Below, piece by piece: positions 1 through 8,748 of a stretch of 34,384 nucleotides of DNA. The notes under the pieces are model-generated. The model searched no databases, was not told the DNA's origin, and saw only the letters and a program-made list of their open reading frames with translations. Source of the stretch: Macrococcus capreoli (GTDB lineage: Bacteria; Bacillota; Bacilli; Staphylococcales; Staphylococcaceae); the NCBI RefSeq assembly GCF_025628935.1, contig NZ_JAOTIS010000021.1:1-34384 (forward strand). The letters run 5' to 3'. Both the position numbers and the translations under genes were made by a program. Position 1 is the first letter of the stretch. The number at the start of each line of letters is the position of its first letter.

Positions 1-13
1 TTTTTAATTACTA

Positions 14-373
14 TTATTTCGTACGTAATAAATCTCGAATTTCAGTTAATAATTGAGTATTTGCTTCAACTGTTTCTTCTTTCGGTTGTGCTTTCGTTAA
101 TTTGTTGATTACTTTAACAAACATAAAGATTGCAGCTGCAACGATTAAGAAGTCGATGATAGATTGAATGAATACACCGTATTTAATACCTTTGTAAGCC
201 CAAGATGAAGCGAAATCAGTATTTCCAAAAATAAGACCGATAATAGGCATGATAATATCAGCTACTAATGAAGCAACAATTTTACCGAATGCAGCACCAA
301 TAACAACAGCAACTGCTAATTCTAAAACATTACCTTTAATAGCAAACTCTTTAAATTCTTTTAATAATGACAT
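14..373 (-). CDS. mscL: large-conductance mechanosensitive channel MscL
   Basis: Homopentameric membrane channel that opens under membrane tension and releases solutes on hypo-osmotic shock. The 119 residues match the usual 120-aa staphylococcal length. An N-terminal amphipathic stretch ([16 protein letters not shown]) is followed by TM1 at about residues 15-40, rich in small residues ([14 protein letters not shown]), a periplasmic-type loop, TM2 at about 68-90, and a charged C-terminal helix after 95. AGGAGGTGA lies six bases before the ATG and fixes the start. It is transcribed away from the betaine transporter gene; both serve osmotic adaptation. The gene is complete, its stop lying 14 bases inside the window edge. 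Confidence 0.97.
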   Translation of the reverse strand: MSLLKEFKEFAIKGNVLELAVAVVIGAAFGKIVASLVADIIMPIIGLIFGNTDFASSWAYKGIKYGVFIQSIIDFLIVAAAIFMFVKVINKLTKAQPKEETVEANTQLLTEIRDLLRTK

Positions 374-524
374 GTATAGTCACCTCCTGTAATAATTCCA
401 TTTTACACGCTATGAAAAAGAAAAGCAAACTTTTTTTGCATTGCATACAATATTGAAAATAATAATTAAAATAATTTTTTGATTTGAGAGAATTTACTTT
501 TTTTATACATTTTCCCACTAATAT

Positions 525-553
525 TTGAAATAAAGTTTTCGATTTGTTATACT
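525..553 (+). promoter_or_regulatory. sigma-A promoter of the BCCT transporter gene
   Basis: TTGAAA at 525-530, a 17-base spacer and TATACT at 548-553 make a near-consensus vegetative promoter (five of six bases in each box), 40 bases before the opuD start codon. No operator-like dyad was seen over it. Confidence 0.75.
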
Positions 554-593
554 ATAGACTGTTTTTATTATCATTTGAAAGGAGTTAAGCAGA

Positions 594-2150
594 ATGAAAG
601 AAGGTAAAAAATTAACTTTAGTATTTTATATTGCTCTGGCTTTGGTTAGTATTACTGTCGTTTTAGGCGTTGCAATTCCGAAACAATTCAGTCATGTGGC
701 GGGTTTTATTAATCAATGGATTTCTAATTATTTTGGCTGGTATTATGTGATGATTACGTCTATTTTTGTGTTTACTTGTTTGTTTTTAATTTTAAGCCCA
801 ATTGGAAAATTGAAACTAGGTAAACCATCGGATCAACCTGAATTTAATACGATTTCATGGTTTGCAATGTTATTCAGTGCAGGAATGGGTATTGGCCTTG
901 TTTTCTATGGAGCAGCTGAACCGTTAAGTCATTTTATTAATGGACCAGTGCATCAACCAGAGACCGATGAAGCAATGAAGGATGCATTCCGTTATACATT
1001 TTTCCATTGGGGATTTCATGCATGGGCAACGTATGGCGTTGTTGCACTTGGTTTAGCATACGCACAATTCAGAAAAGGTGAGGCAGGATTAATTTCTAAA
1101 ACATTAAGACCGGTGCTAGGCGGTAAAGTAGATGGTTTCATTGGAACGATTATTGATGTACTTGCAGTATTTGCAACAGTAGTTGGTGTTGCAGTTTCTT
1201 TAGGGATGGGTGCTCAGCAGATCAATGGTGGTTTACATTATTTATTTAATGTACCAAATACATTTACTGTTAAATTGATTATCGTTGTAATCGTAACGAT
1301 TTTATTTTTAGCAAGTGCGTGGAGTGGATTGTCGAAAGGTATTCAAATATTAAGTAATGCCAATATTGCAATCGCAACGTTACTGCTGTTTGTAGTGCTT
1401 TTTGTTGGTCCAACTATCTTAATATTAAATATGTTTTCGACATCAGTCGGCAATTTATTGCAAAACTTTCTGAGCATGAGCTTTGACGTTGCGCCACTTG
1501 ATGAACATAAACATCAATGGATGAACAGCTGGACGATTTATTACTGGGGTTGGTGGATGAGCTGGAGTCCGTTTGTTGGTATATTCATCGCTCGTGTATC
1601 AAAGGGACGTACGATTCGTGAGTTTTTAATCGGTGTGTTACTCGTACCGACTTTAATCAGTGCATTATGGTTTAGTGTGTTTGGAGTAACAGGTATTGAA
1701 GTATTTAAGAAAGTTCCGAAAATTGGAGAAATGGCTGTTGAAACACAGTTATTTGCGATATTTGAACATTTACCGATGGCCTTAGGGCTTTCATTGATAG
1801 CATTAGCACTGATCTGTACATTCTTTATTACTTCAGCTGATTCAGCGACTTTTGTACTTGGTATGCAATCAACGAATGGCTCTTTGGAACCAGCAAATTA
1901 TATTAAAGTGATTTGGGGAGTGGCACAATCGCTTATTGCATTAGTATTAATTTATGCAGGTGGATTGACAGCGTTACAAAGTGCAGCGATTATTGCAGCA
2001 TTTCCATTTTCGTTCATTTTATTATTAATGCTCATTTCGGTATATAAAGATGGCAATAAAGAGCGTATGCGTCTCGGTTTAACATTAAAACCAGACAAAA
2101 AATTTAGAACGAAATCAATTGAACAACGTCATGATGCACATCATGATTAA
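594..2150 (+). CDS. opuD: BCCT-family glycine betaine transporter (OpuD-like)
   Basis: Secondary, ion-coupled uptake of glycine betaine or related quaternary amines across the cytoplasmic membrane for osmoprotection. At 518 aa with about 12 predicted membrane segments it fits the BCCT family. The family signature is clear: a Trp-rich stretch in the middle (YYWGWWMSWSPFVGIFIAR, about residues 318-336) and the glycine-rich SAGMGIGLVFYG segment near residue 100. The C-terminus is short and charged, with a His-rich end. AAAGGAG ten bases before the ATG supports the start, and a good promoter lies upstream. It is monocistronic and followed by a palindromic repeat. Substrate is inferred from family and position; choline or carnitine cannot be excluded. 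Confidence 0.93.
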   Translation: MKEGKKLTLVFYIALALVSITVVLGVAIPKQFSHVAGFINQWISNYFGWYYVMITSIFVFTCLFLILSPIGKLKLGKPSDQPEFNTISWFAMLFSAGMGIGLVFYGAAEPLSHFINGPVHQPETDEAMKDAFRYTFFHWGFHAWATYGVVALGLAYAQFRKGEAGLISKTLRPVLGGKVDGFIGTIIDVLAVFATVVGVAVSLGMGAQQINGGLHYLFNVPNTFTVKLIIVVIVTILFLASAWSGLSKGIQILSNANIAIATLLLFVVLFVGPTILILNMFSTSVGNLLQNFLSMSFDVAPLDEHKHQWMNSWTIYYWGWWMSWSPFVGIFIARVSKGRTIREFLIGVLLVPTLISALWFSVFGVTGIEVFKKVPKIGEMAVETQLFAIFEHLPMALGLSLIALALICTFFITSADSATFVLGMQSTNGSLEPANYIKVIWGVAQSLIALVLIYAGGLTALQSAAIIAAFPFSFILLLMLISVYKDGNKERMRLGLTLKPDKKFRTKSIEQRHDAHHD

Positions 2151-2155
2151 TACTA

Positions 2156-2275
2156 CGAAGAGGCTGGGAGAGTAGTGTTCTGGCACAAGCAACAACCGAA
2201 CAAAACGCGTAAATCGTTCTTTGATTTATCGATTTTGTTCGGTTGTTGTCGTAGTGGCAACTACTATTCCGCCGT
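2156..2275. repeat. palindromic intergenic repeat of GAGGCTGGGA type
   Basis: Begins GAAGAGGCTGGGAG, like short intergenic repeats common in staphylococcal genomes. It contains a perfect 15-bp inverted repeat, AACAACCGAACAAAA at 2191-2205 against TTTTGTTCGGTTGTT at 2233-2247. An inner TAAATC/GATTTA pair and an outer AGTAGT (2171-2176)/ACTACT (2260-2265) pair extend it. RNA from either strand would fold into a long hairpin. There is no U-tract, so a terminator role is uncertain. Confidence 0.7.
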
Positions 2276-2326
2276 TTAGAATAAGTATCTTTATTAAAAA
2301 ACTAAATTATAAACTTTCGATTATGT

Positions 2327-2341
2327 ATAAGTAAAACTTAT
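2327..2341. promoter_or_regulatory. CcpC/CcpE-type box upstream of aconitase gene
   Basis: ATAA-N7-TTAT (ATAAGTAAAACTTAT) lies about 104 bases before the acnA start. It is the dyad recognised by Bacillus CcpC, and the staphylococcal homologue CcpE controls citB/acnA. A looser ATAA-N8-TTAT is at 2309-2324. An extended -10 (TGTGATAAT, 2365-2373) follows, putting the box near -45 to -55. Match and placement are seen; the regulator is inferred. Confidence 0.5.
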
Positions 2342-2444
2342 CGAAGGGTATAGTTTATTTGGAATGTGATAATACTTACTTCTTATTAACTTTTGTATTA
2401 AAATAAATATGTAAAGGCTTTAATAAATTCAAGGGGGAACGAGC

Positions 2445-5153
2445 ATGCATTCAAATTTACAACAAGCATCAAAACAATCATTTGAATTAAACGGTAAGAC
2501 GTATACATTTTATAGCTTAAAATCTTTAGAATCATTAGGTTTAGGTGAAATTAATAACTTACCGTATTCAATTCGTGTATTACTTGAATCAGTATTACGT
2601 CAATTTGATGGGCGCGTAATTAATGAAGAACACATTAAACATTTAGTAAAATGGGGCAAACAAAACGATCCGAATGCAGAGGTACCATTTAAACCGTCAC
2701 GCGTTATTTTACAGGACTTTACGGGTGTACCTGCAGTCGTAGATCTAGCATCGTTACGTAAAGCGATGGATGACGTTGGAGGAGACGTAACAAAAATCAA
2801 TCCTGAAGTACCAGTTGATTTAGTTATCGACCACTCAGTACAAGTTGATATGTACGGTAATGAAGCAGCATTAAATCGCAATATGGAATTAGAATTTGCA
2901 CGTAATAAAGAACGTTATCAATTCTTAAACTGGGCAACGAAAGCATTTGATAATTATCGTGCTGTACCACCTGCAACAGGTATCGTTCACCAGGTAAACT
3001 TAGAGTATTTAGCAAACGTTGTTCATATTCGAGATATTGATGGAGAACAAGTTGCATTCCCGGATACATTAGTAGGCACGGATTCACATACTACAATGAT
3101 TAATGGTATCGGTGTACTCGGATGGGGTGTTGGTGGTATCGAAGCGGAGGCTGGTATGCTTGGTCAACCTTCATACTTCCCGGTACCAGAAGTGATTGGT
3201 GTAAAATTAACTGGAGAATTACCAGAAGGCGCAACTGCAACGGACCTAGCTTTACGTGTAACACAGGAATTACGTAAAAAAGGTGTTGTAGGTAAATTTG
3301 TTGAATTCTTCGGCCCAGGCGTTGTGAACTTACCACTTGCTGACCGTGCAACAATTGCTAACATGGCACCAGAATATGGTGCGACTTGTGGTTTCTTCCC
3401 AGTGGACGAAGAAGCGTTGAATTACATGCGTTTAACAGGTCGTGATGAAGAACATATTGCAGTAGTAAAAGAATATTTAGTGAAAAACGACATGTTCTTT
3501 ACTACAGATAAGCAAGAACCAACGTATACAGATCAAGTAGATTTAGATTTATCAACGATTGAAGCATCACTTTCAGGACCGAAACGTCCTCAAGACTTAA
3601 TTAAACTTAGCGATATGAAAGATGAATTCGTGAAATCTGTCACTGCAAAAGCAGGAAACCAAGGTCACGGTTTAAATAAAGTTGAATTTAATAAGCGTGC
3701 TAAAGTTGAATTTAAAGATGGTAAAGCTGTTGAAATGAAGACGGGTGACATTGCGATTGCTGCGATTACTTCATGTACGAATACATCTAACCCATATGTA
3801 ATGTTAGGCGCTGGTTTAGTCGCTAAGAAAGCAGTAGAGAAAGGTTTAGTTGTACCAGCTTTTGTTAAGACATCACTTGCACCAGGTTCTAAAGTTGTTA
3901 CAGGCTACTTAGAAGCATCTGGTTTACAACAATATTTAGATCAATTAGGATTCAATACAGTAGGTTACGGTTGTACAACATGTATCGGTAATTCAGGTCC
4001 ATTATTACCTGAAATTGAAGAGGCGATTTCTAAAGAAGATTTATTAGTTACTTCAGTATTATCAGGTAACCGTAACTTTGAAGGACGTATTCACCCATTA
4101 GTGAAAGCGAACTACTTAGCATCGCCTCAATTAGTAGTTGCTTATGCGTTAGCGGGAACAGTGGATATCGACCTACAAAACGATCCGATCGGTCGTTCTC
4201 AAGACGGTACAGATGTATACTTAAAAGATATCTGGCCGACAATTGATGAAGTTAAAGAAGCGGTACACAGTGTGGTAACACCAGAATTATTCCGTAAAGA
4301 ATATGAGTCAGTATTTGAATCAAATCCATTATGGAACCAAATTGAATCAACAGATCAACCGTTATATGACTTTGATCCAAATTCAACTTACATTCAAAAC
4401 CCAACATTCTTCCAAGGTTTATCAAAAGAACCAGGAAGCATTGCACCTCTTAAAGATTTAGCGGTAATGGGTAAATTCGGTGACTCAGTGACTACAGACC
4501 ACATTTCACCAGCAGGTGCAATCGGTAAAGATACGCCAGCAGGTCAATACTTACGTGAAAATGGCGTAGAAATTCGTGACTTTAACTCATACGGTTCACG
4601 ACGTGGTAACCATGAAGTCATGATGCGTGGTACATTCGCAAATATCCGTATTAAGAACCAAATCGCACCAGGAACTGAAGGTGGGTTTACGACTTACTGG
4701 CCAACTGGAGAAGTTATGCCAATCTTTGATGCGTGTATGAAATATCAAGCTGATGGTAAAGGATTAGTAGTATTAGCTGGCAATGATTACGGTATGGGAT
4801 CAAGTCGTGACTGGGCTGCGAAAGGAACGAATCTTTTAGGCGTTAAAACAGTTATCGCACAAAGTTATGAGCGTATTCACCGTTCTAACCTTGTGATGAT
4901 GGGTGTATTACCATTACAATTCTTAAAAGGTGATTCAGCCGATAAATTAGGATTAGATGGTTCTGAAACATTCTCAGTTGATATTAATGAAGGTATTAAA
5001 CCACGTGATGAAGTAAAAGTTACTGCAGTGAAAACAGACGGTACAGTGATGGAGTTCAATGCGTTAGCACGTTTTGACTCAGAAGTAGAATTAGATTACT
5101 ACCGTCACGGTGGTATTTTACAAATGGTATTAAGAGATAAATTAACACAGTAG
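2445..5153 (+). CDS. acnA: aconitate hydratase AcnA (CitB)
   Basis: Converts citrate to isocitrate through cis-aconitate in the TCA cycle, in the cytoplasm, using a [4Fe-4S] cluster; family members can bind RNA when the cluster is lost. The 902 aa equal the usual length of Gram-positive AcnA. The cluster ligands are visible: Cys in the [10 protein letters not shown] segment and two Cys in [11 protein letters not shown]. The substrate-site segment [10 protein letters not shown] is present in the C-terminal swivel domain. AAGGGGG nine bases before the ATG supports the start. It is monocistronic, with a CcpC/CcpE-like box upstream and a hairpin terminator downstream. Nothing is unusual in the reading frame. 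Confidence 0.98.
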   Translation: MHSNLQQASKQSFELNGKTYTFYSLKSLESLGLGEINNLPYSIRVLLESVLRQFDGRVINEEHIKHLVKWGKQNDPNAEVPFKPSRVILQDFTGVPAVVDLASLRKAMDDVGGDVTKINPEVPVDLVIDHSVQVDMYGNEAALNRNMELEFARNKERYQFLNWATKAFDNYRAVPPATGIVHQVNLEYLANVVHIRDIDGEQVAFPDTLVGTDSHTTMINGIGVLGWGVGGIEAEAGMLGQPSYFPVPEVIGVKLTGELPEGATATDLALRVTQELRKKGVVGKFVEFFGPGVVNLPLADRATIANMAPEYGATCGFFPVDEEALNYMRLTGRDEEHIAVVKEYLVKNDMFFTTDKQEPTYTDQVDLDLSTIEASLSGPKRPQDLIKLSDMKDEFVKSVTAKAGNQGHGLNKVEFNKRAKVEFKDGKAVEMKTGDIAIAAITSCTNTSNPYVMLGAGLVAKKAVEKGLVVPAFVKTSLAPGSKVVTGYLEASGLQQYLDQLGFNTVGYGCTTCIGNSGPLLPEIEEAISKEDLLVTSVLSGNRNFEGRIHPLVKANYLASPQLVVAYALAGTVDIDLQNDPIGRSQDGTDVYLKDIWPTIDEVKEAVHSVVTPELFRKEYESVFESNPLWNQIESTDQPLYDFDPNSTYIQNPTFFQGLSKEPGSIAPLKDLAVMGKFGDSVTTDHISPAGAIGKDTPAGQYLRENGVEIRDFNSYGSRRGNHEVMMRGTFANIRIKNQIAPGTEGGFTTYWPTGEVMPIFDACMKYQADGKGLVVLAGNDYGMGSSRDWAAKGTNLLGVKTVIAQSYERIHRSNLVMMGVLPLQFLKGDSADKLGLDGSETFSVDINEGIKPRDEVKVTAVKTDGTVMEFNALARFDSEVELDYYRHGGILQMVLRDKLTQ

Positions 5154-5190
5154 AGATTGTTTTCAATGCGCTTAGTCGCATAAAAACTTT

Positions 5191-5232
5191 GAAAACCCAT
5201 CGAAATCAAAGAATGATTTCTGATGGGTTTTC
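5191..5232 (+). terminator. terminator after acnA
   Basis: GAAAACCCATC pairs with GATGGGTTTTC, extended by GAAATCA/TGATTTC after a single bulged T, with a short loop. A T-rich stretch (TCTCTAGTTTTTA) follows. It lies 37 bases after the acnA stop. Confidence 0.75.
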
Positions 5233-5285
5233 TCTAGTTTTTATATGACTGCATTGGAGATGCCGTTTATTCTATTTTTATTTTT

Positions 5286-5316
5286 TTAGTACCAAGTACT
5301 AATATTTTGGTACAAT
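5286..5316 (+). promoter_or_regulatory. FapR-type operator overlapping thioesterase promoter
   Basis: TTAGTACCAAGTACTAA (5286-5302) has arms TTAGTAC/GTACTAA around three bases, matching the known FapR operator pattern of Bacillus and Staphylococcus fatty-acid and phospholipid genes. An extended -10, TGGTACAAT ending at 5316, lies just downstream, so the operator covers the -35 region. A second nested pair, GTACCAA/TTGGTAC, spans 5289-5313. FapR binding, relieved by malonyl-CoA, is inferred. Confidence 0.6.
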
Positions 5317-5346
5317 AGTGTTATCATTAATAAGAAGGTGACGAAT

Positions 5347-5775
5347 TTGTATTATACAGAAAAAGAAATTGAAGTACGTTATGCAGAAACAGATAAAATG
5401 GATGTTGTTTATCATGCGAATTATTTAATCTGGTTCGAAGTAGGTCGTACTGATTTTATTGAAAAAGCAGGTTTTCGATATGCGGATATGGAACAAGATG
5501 ATATTATTTCCCCTGTATTAGATGTCCAGGTGAAATATAAACGTTCAATCACTTATCCTGAGAAAGTTACAATAAAAACATGGATACATTCCTATTCTAA
5601 GCTTAAAACGATATATGCTTATGAAGTCATTAAAGAAAATGGCGAAATAGCTGCAACAGGTCAAACAACGCATGTTGTGCTGAAAAAAGGGAGTGATAAA
5701 CCCATTCGACTTGATCGATATTACCCAGAGTGGCATAAAAAATATTCGGAACTTGTTGCGATTGGAAAAGAATAA
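5347..5775 (+). CDS. 4HBT-fold acyl-CoA thioesterase
   Basis: Single hot-dog domain protein of 142 aa, probably hydrolysing an acyl-CoA thioester in the cytoplasm. The 4-hydroxybenzoyl-CoA-thioesterase signature is near the N-terminus (VRYAETDKMDVVYHANYLIW), with the Asp and His-Ala-Asn-Tyr stretch expected around the active site, followed by the domain's beta strands. Start: AAGGTG at 5335-5340 sits six bases before TTG at 5347, the favoured start. A GTG at 5338 lies inside that ribosome binding site and is unlikely. The upstream FapR-type operator points to a role in fatty-acid or phospholipid metabolism, perhaps acyl-CoA recycling; the divergent-side neighbour plsY fits. The exact substrate is unknown. 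Confidence 0.85.
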   Translation: MYYTEKEIEVRYAETDKMDVVYHANYLIWFEVGRTDFIEKAGFRYADMEQDDIISPVLDVQVKYKRSITYPEKVTIKTWIHSYSKLKTIYAYEVIKENGEIAATGQTTHVVLKKGSDKPIRLDRYYPEWHKKYSELVAIGKE

Positions 5776-5779
5776 TAGT

Positions 5780-5817
5780 AAAGGCAGATCAATAACAATT
5801 TGATCTGCCTTTATTTT
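5780..5817. terminator. terminator between thioesterase and plsY
   Basis: Perfect 13-bp stem, AAAGGCAGATCAA (5780-5792) and TTGATCTGCCTTT (5800-5812), with a 7-base loop and an ATTTTTAG tail on the plus strand. It lies between two converging genes and may serve both. Confidence 0.85.
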
Positions 5818-5827
5818 TAGTTGTAGT

Positions 5828-6415
5828 TTATTGCTTCTTAAAATTTATTTTTGACTCTGTGCCATTTAAAATACGCTCAATATTTGATTTATGCCTAATG
5901 ATGATAACGACCATAATTAAAAATGAAATACCCATTAAGATTGTATCATCGAAAAATAATGAACCGATAAAATTTGCAATACTCGTCAGCATACTTGTTA
6001 ACGAAACCATTCTCGTACTAAATAAAAGCGTAAAGAAAATGACAGCAATGATTAAGAAAAGAATCGGATTCGTGCCGAGAATAACACCAGCACTCGTTGC
6101 AACAGCTTTTCCACCTTTAAACTTTAAATAGATAGGATAGACATGACCAATAACTGCAGCTAGCCCAATTAATATTGGATGCACGTGTGCGTGGAAAAAT
6201 AACGGAAATAGTGCTGGGATGGTTCCTTTCAGCACATCGAAAATTGTGACGAAAATCCCTGCATTTTTCCCTAAAATTCTAAATGTATTTGTAGCACCTA
6301 GGTTGCCGCTACCATGCTGCCTGATATCTATATCATAAAATATTTTACCAATGATTAATCCTGTCGGGATACTTCCAATTAAGTATGCTGCAATTAACAT
6401 CATCGCGATGTTCAT
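5828..6415 (-). CDS. plsY: glycerol-3-phosphate acyltransferase PlsY
   Basis: Integral membrane enzyme that acylates glycerol-3-phosphate at position 1 from acyl-phosphate, the first committed step of phospholipid synthesis in Gram-positive bacteria. The 195 aa, with about five hydrophobic segments, fit the family. Signatures seen: GSGNLGATNTFR near residue 36 (acyl-phosphate/G3P site) and GHVYPIYLKFKGGKAVATS near residue 90. AAGGAGAG seven bases before the ATG supports the start. The leader carries a good left half of a FapR operator (ATTAGTACCT, minus strand, 6446-6437), suggesting lipid-linked control. In staphylococci plsY also lies beside parE, as here. Confidence 0.95.
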   Translation of the reverse strand: MNIAMMLIAAYLIGSIPTGLIIGKIFYDIDIRQHGSGNLGATNTFRILGKNAGIFVTIFDVLKGTIPALFPLFFHAHVHPILIGLAAVIGHVYPIYLKFKGGKAVATSAGVILGTNPILFLIIAVIFFTLLFSTRMVSLTSMLTSIANFIGSLFFDDTILMGISFLIMVVIIIRHKSNIERILNGTESKINFKKQ

Positions 6416-6428
6416 AAAATCTCTCCTT

Positions 6429-6446
6429 ATATCAGTAGGTACTAAT
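6429..6446 (-). promoter_or_regulatory. possible FapR half-site before plsY
   Basis: On the minus strand ATTAGTACCT matches the left arm and centre of the FapR operator, but the right half (ACTGATAT) does not match GATACTAA. It lies 14-31 bases before the plsY start, close to the ribosome binding site. Confidence 0.3.
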
Positions 6447-6603
6447 AGTTATTCTTAAAATTATACTTTTATTATAGCGTATTCAGCGAAAATAGAAAAT
6501 AATTATTAAATTATAAAATTTTAAACGACATGAATATTGAGTGTGAAAGCACATACCGTTTTTGATGTGTTTATGATAAAGTTAAATAGAACACACATCA
6601 TTA

Positions 6604-6631
6604 AATACTATAAAAATATTATGTAAACTTT
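6604..6631 (+). promoter_or_regulatory. 28-nt element before parE, shared with 17074-17101
   Basis: AATACTATAA-N5-TTATGTAAACTTT, identical in spacing and in 23 of 28 bases to a copy before the AI-2E permease gene. TATAAA inside it could be a -10 box. The rest of the plsY-parE gap (6416-6729, about 310 bases) holds only AT-rich DNA and a CACAT/ATGTG inverted repeat near 6552-6571. Confidence 0.4.
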
Positions 6632-6729
6632 TTGAGATGTATACATAATTACTTGCAAATTATAAAGGATTAGATAAAATAGTGAATGTGTATAAAATTA
6701 ACGAACGTATGTTTGTAGGGGGTTACGAA

Positions 6730-8748
6730 TTGCCGAATAATCAATACAACGATGAATCAATACAAGTATTAGAAGGATTGGAAGCCGTAAGAAAGCGACC
6801 GGGTATGTATATTGGTTCTACGGATACAAGAGGTCTTCATCACCTTGTTTATGAAATACTAGATAATTCAATTGACGAGGCGTTAAATGGCCATGGTAAT
6901 ACAATAGAAGTCATCTTAAATGAAGATGATTCTGTTACAGTCAACGATAATGGTCGTGGGATGCCAACAGGATTACATAAAACAGGAAAGCCGACACCTG
7001 AAGTCATTTTTACAGTGCTGCACGCAGGCGGAAAATTTGGTCAAGGCGGGTATAAAACAACTGGCGGTCTACACGGTGTAGGGGCATCAGTTGTAAATGC
7101 ACTGAGTGAATGGTTAGTAGTTACGATTCATAATAATGGGAAGATATTTAAACAGCGCTTTGAAAACGGTGGCGTTCCGGTTACGACTTTAGAAGAAATT
7201 GGTACATCCAAAAAAACAGGAACAAGTGTGACGTTTAAGCCTGATCCAACGATATTTAAACAAACAACGAAATACAACTATGATACGCTAAGTGAGCGAC
7301 TTCGTGAATCTGCATTCTTATTGAAGGATTTACATATATCCATAACAGATAATCGTGTAATACCAGAACGTCATGATGATTTTTATTTTGAAGATGGTCT
7401 AAGTGATTTCGTGAAATTTGTCAATGAAGGTAAAGAAACGCTTCATGACGTTGCCCATTTTAGTGGAATATCGAATGAAATTGAAGTTGAAGTTGGCTTC
7501 CAATATAATGATCAGTATTCAGAAACGATACTTTCATTCGTCAATAATGTACGTACGAAAGATGGTGGTACACACGAAGTTGGAATGAAAACGGCGATGA
7601 CGCGTGTGTTTAATGAATATGCACGTAAAATTGGTGAATTAAAGCAAAAAGATAAAAATTTAGACGGTAGTGATATTCGTGAAGGAATGACCGCAATCAT
7701 TTCAGTGAAAATTCCCGAACATTTACTGCAATTTGAAGGACAAACGAAATCTAAACTTGGAACAAGTGAAGCGAGAAGTGCAGTTGATTCGATGCTAGCA
7801 GAGCAATTACCATTTTATTTTGAAGAGAATGGTAAGCTCAGCCAGGTGTTAGTAAAGAAAGCGGTTAAAGCTGCACAAGCAAGAGATGCGGCACGAAAAG
7901 CGCGTGAAGAGGCACGAAACGGGAAGAAAAATAAACGTAAAGAAACGTTACTTTCTGGTAAATTAACGCCTGCACAAAGTAAAAATACAGAGAAAAATGA
8001 ATTGTATTTAGTCGAAGGGGACTCTGCCGGTGGTTCTGCTAAACTTGGACGAGATCGCAAATTCCAGGCGATTCTGCCACTGCGCGGGAAAGTTATTAAT
8101 ACAGAAAAAGCGAAATTGGAAGATATATTAAAGAACGAAGAAATTAGTACGATCATCCATACGATAGGTGCAGGCGTTGGAAATGACTTTAATGTTGAAG
8201 ATAGTAACTACAATAAAGTGATTATTATGACCGATGCAGATACGGATGGCGCACATATTCAAGTATTACTTTTAACCTTCTTCTTTAAATATATGCGTCC
8301 ATTAATTGAAGCAGGCAAAGTGTATATTGCTTTACCGCCATTATATAAAGTATCGAAAGGCAAAGGTAAAAACGAAGTTATTGAATATGCCTGGACCGAC
8401 GATGAATTGAAAGATGTTCAAAAGAAAGTTGGTAAAGGCTTTATATTACAGCGTTATAAAGGTTTAGGTGAAATGAACGCAGATCAACTTTGGGATACGA
8501 CAATGAATCCTGAAACGCGTACATTAATTCGTGTAGAAATTGATGATGAATTACGCAGTGCGAAACGTGTTTCTACATTAATGGGAGATAAAGTTGAACC
8601 ACGACGTGACTGGATCGAACAAAATGTTGAATTTGGTATGCAGGAAGATGCGAGTATATTAGAAAATGATGAAATGTTATTACTTGATGAAACAGAAGAT
8701 ATCCAGTTAATTCAAGATGTCGATTTATCTAAAGGAGGTAGAATGTAA
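6730..8748 (+). CDS. parE: DNA topoisomerase IV subunit B
   Basis: ATPase subunit of topoisomerase IV, which with ParC decatenates daughter chromosomes; target of aminocoumarins. Domains in order: GHKL ATPase ([36 protein letters not shown]), transducer, and TOPRIM ([15 protein letters not shown], then DADTDGAHI). Start: TTG at 6730, with GTAGGGGGTT just before it, gives 672 aa beginning [15 protein letters not shown], which lines up with the N-terminus of staphylococcal ParE. The frame is open to GTG at 6682 and ATG at 6709, but these have poorer ribosome binding sites and would add residues that ParE lacks. The stop TAA overlaps the parC ATG by one base, so the two are cotranscribed. Confidence 0.97.
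   Translation: MPNNQYNDESIQVLEGLEAVRKRPGMYIGSTDTRGLHHLVYEILDNSIDEALNGHGNTIEVILNEDDSVTVNDNGRGMPTGLHKTGKPTPEVIFTVLHAGGKFGQGGYKTTGGLHGVGASVVNALSEWLVVTIHNNGKIFKQRFENGGVPVTTLEEIGTSKKTGTSVTFKPDPTIFKQTTKYNYDTLSERLRESAFLLKDLHISITDNRVIPERHDDFYFEDGLSDFVKFVNEGKETLHDVAHFSGISNEIEVEVGFQYNDQYSETILSFVNNVRTKDGGTHEVGMKTAMTRVFNEYARKIGELKQKDKNLDGSDIREGMTAIISVKIPEHLLQFEGQTKSKLGTSEARSAVDSMLAEQLPFYFEENGKLSQVLVKKAVKAAQARDAARKAREEARNGKKNKRKETLLSGKLTPAQSKNTEKNELYLVEGDSAGGSAKLGRDRKFQAILPLRGKVINTEKAKLEDILKNEEISTIIHTIGAGVGNDFNVEDSNYNKVIIMTDADTDGAHIQVLLLTFFFKYMRPLIEAGKVYIALPPLYKVSKGKGKNEVIEYAWTDDELKDVQKKVGKGFILQRYKGLGEMNADQLWDTTMNPETRTLIRVEIDDELRSAKRVSTLMGDKVEPRRDWIEQNVEFGMQEDASILENDEMLLLDETEDIQLIQDVDLSKGGRM

Noticed and set aside
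7815-8156. 113-codon frame antisense to parE
   Set aside because: Complement of the conserved TOPRIM region, Ser/Phe/Ala-rich, no ribosome binding site.
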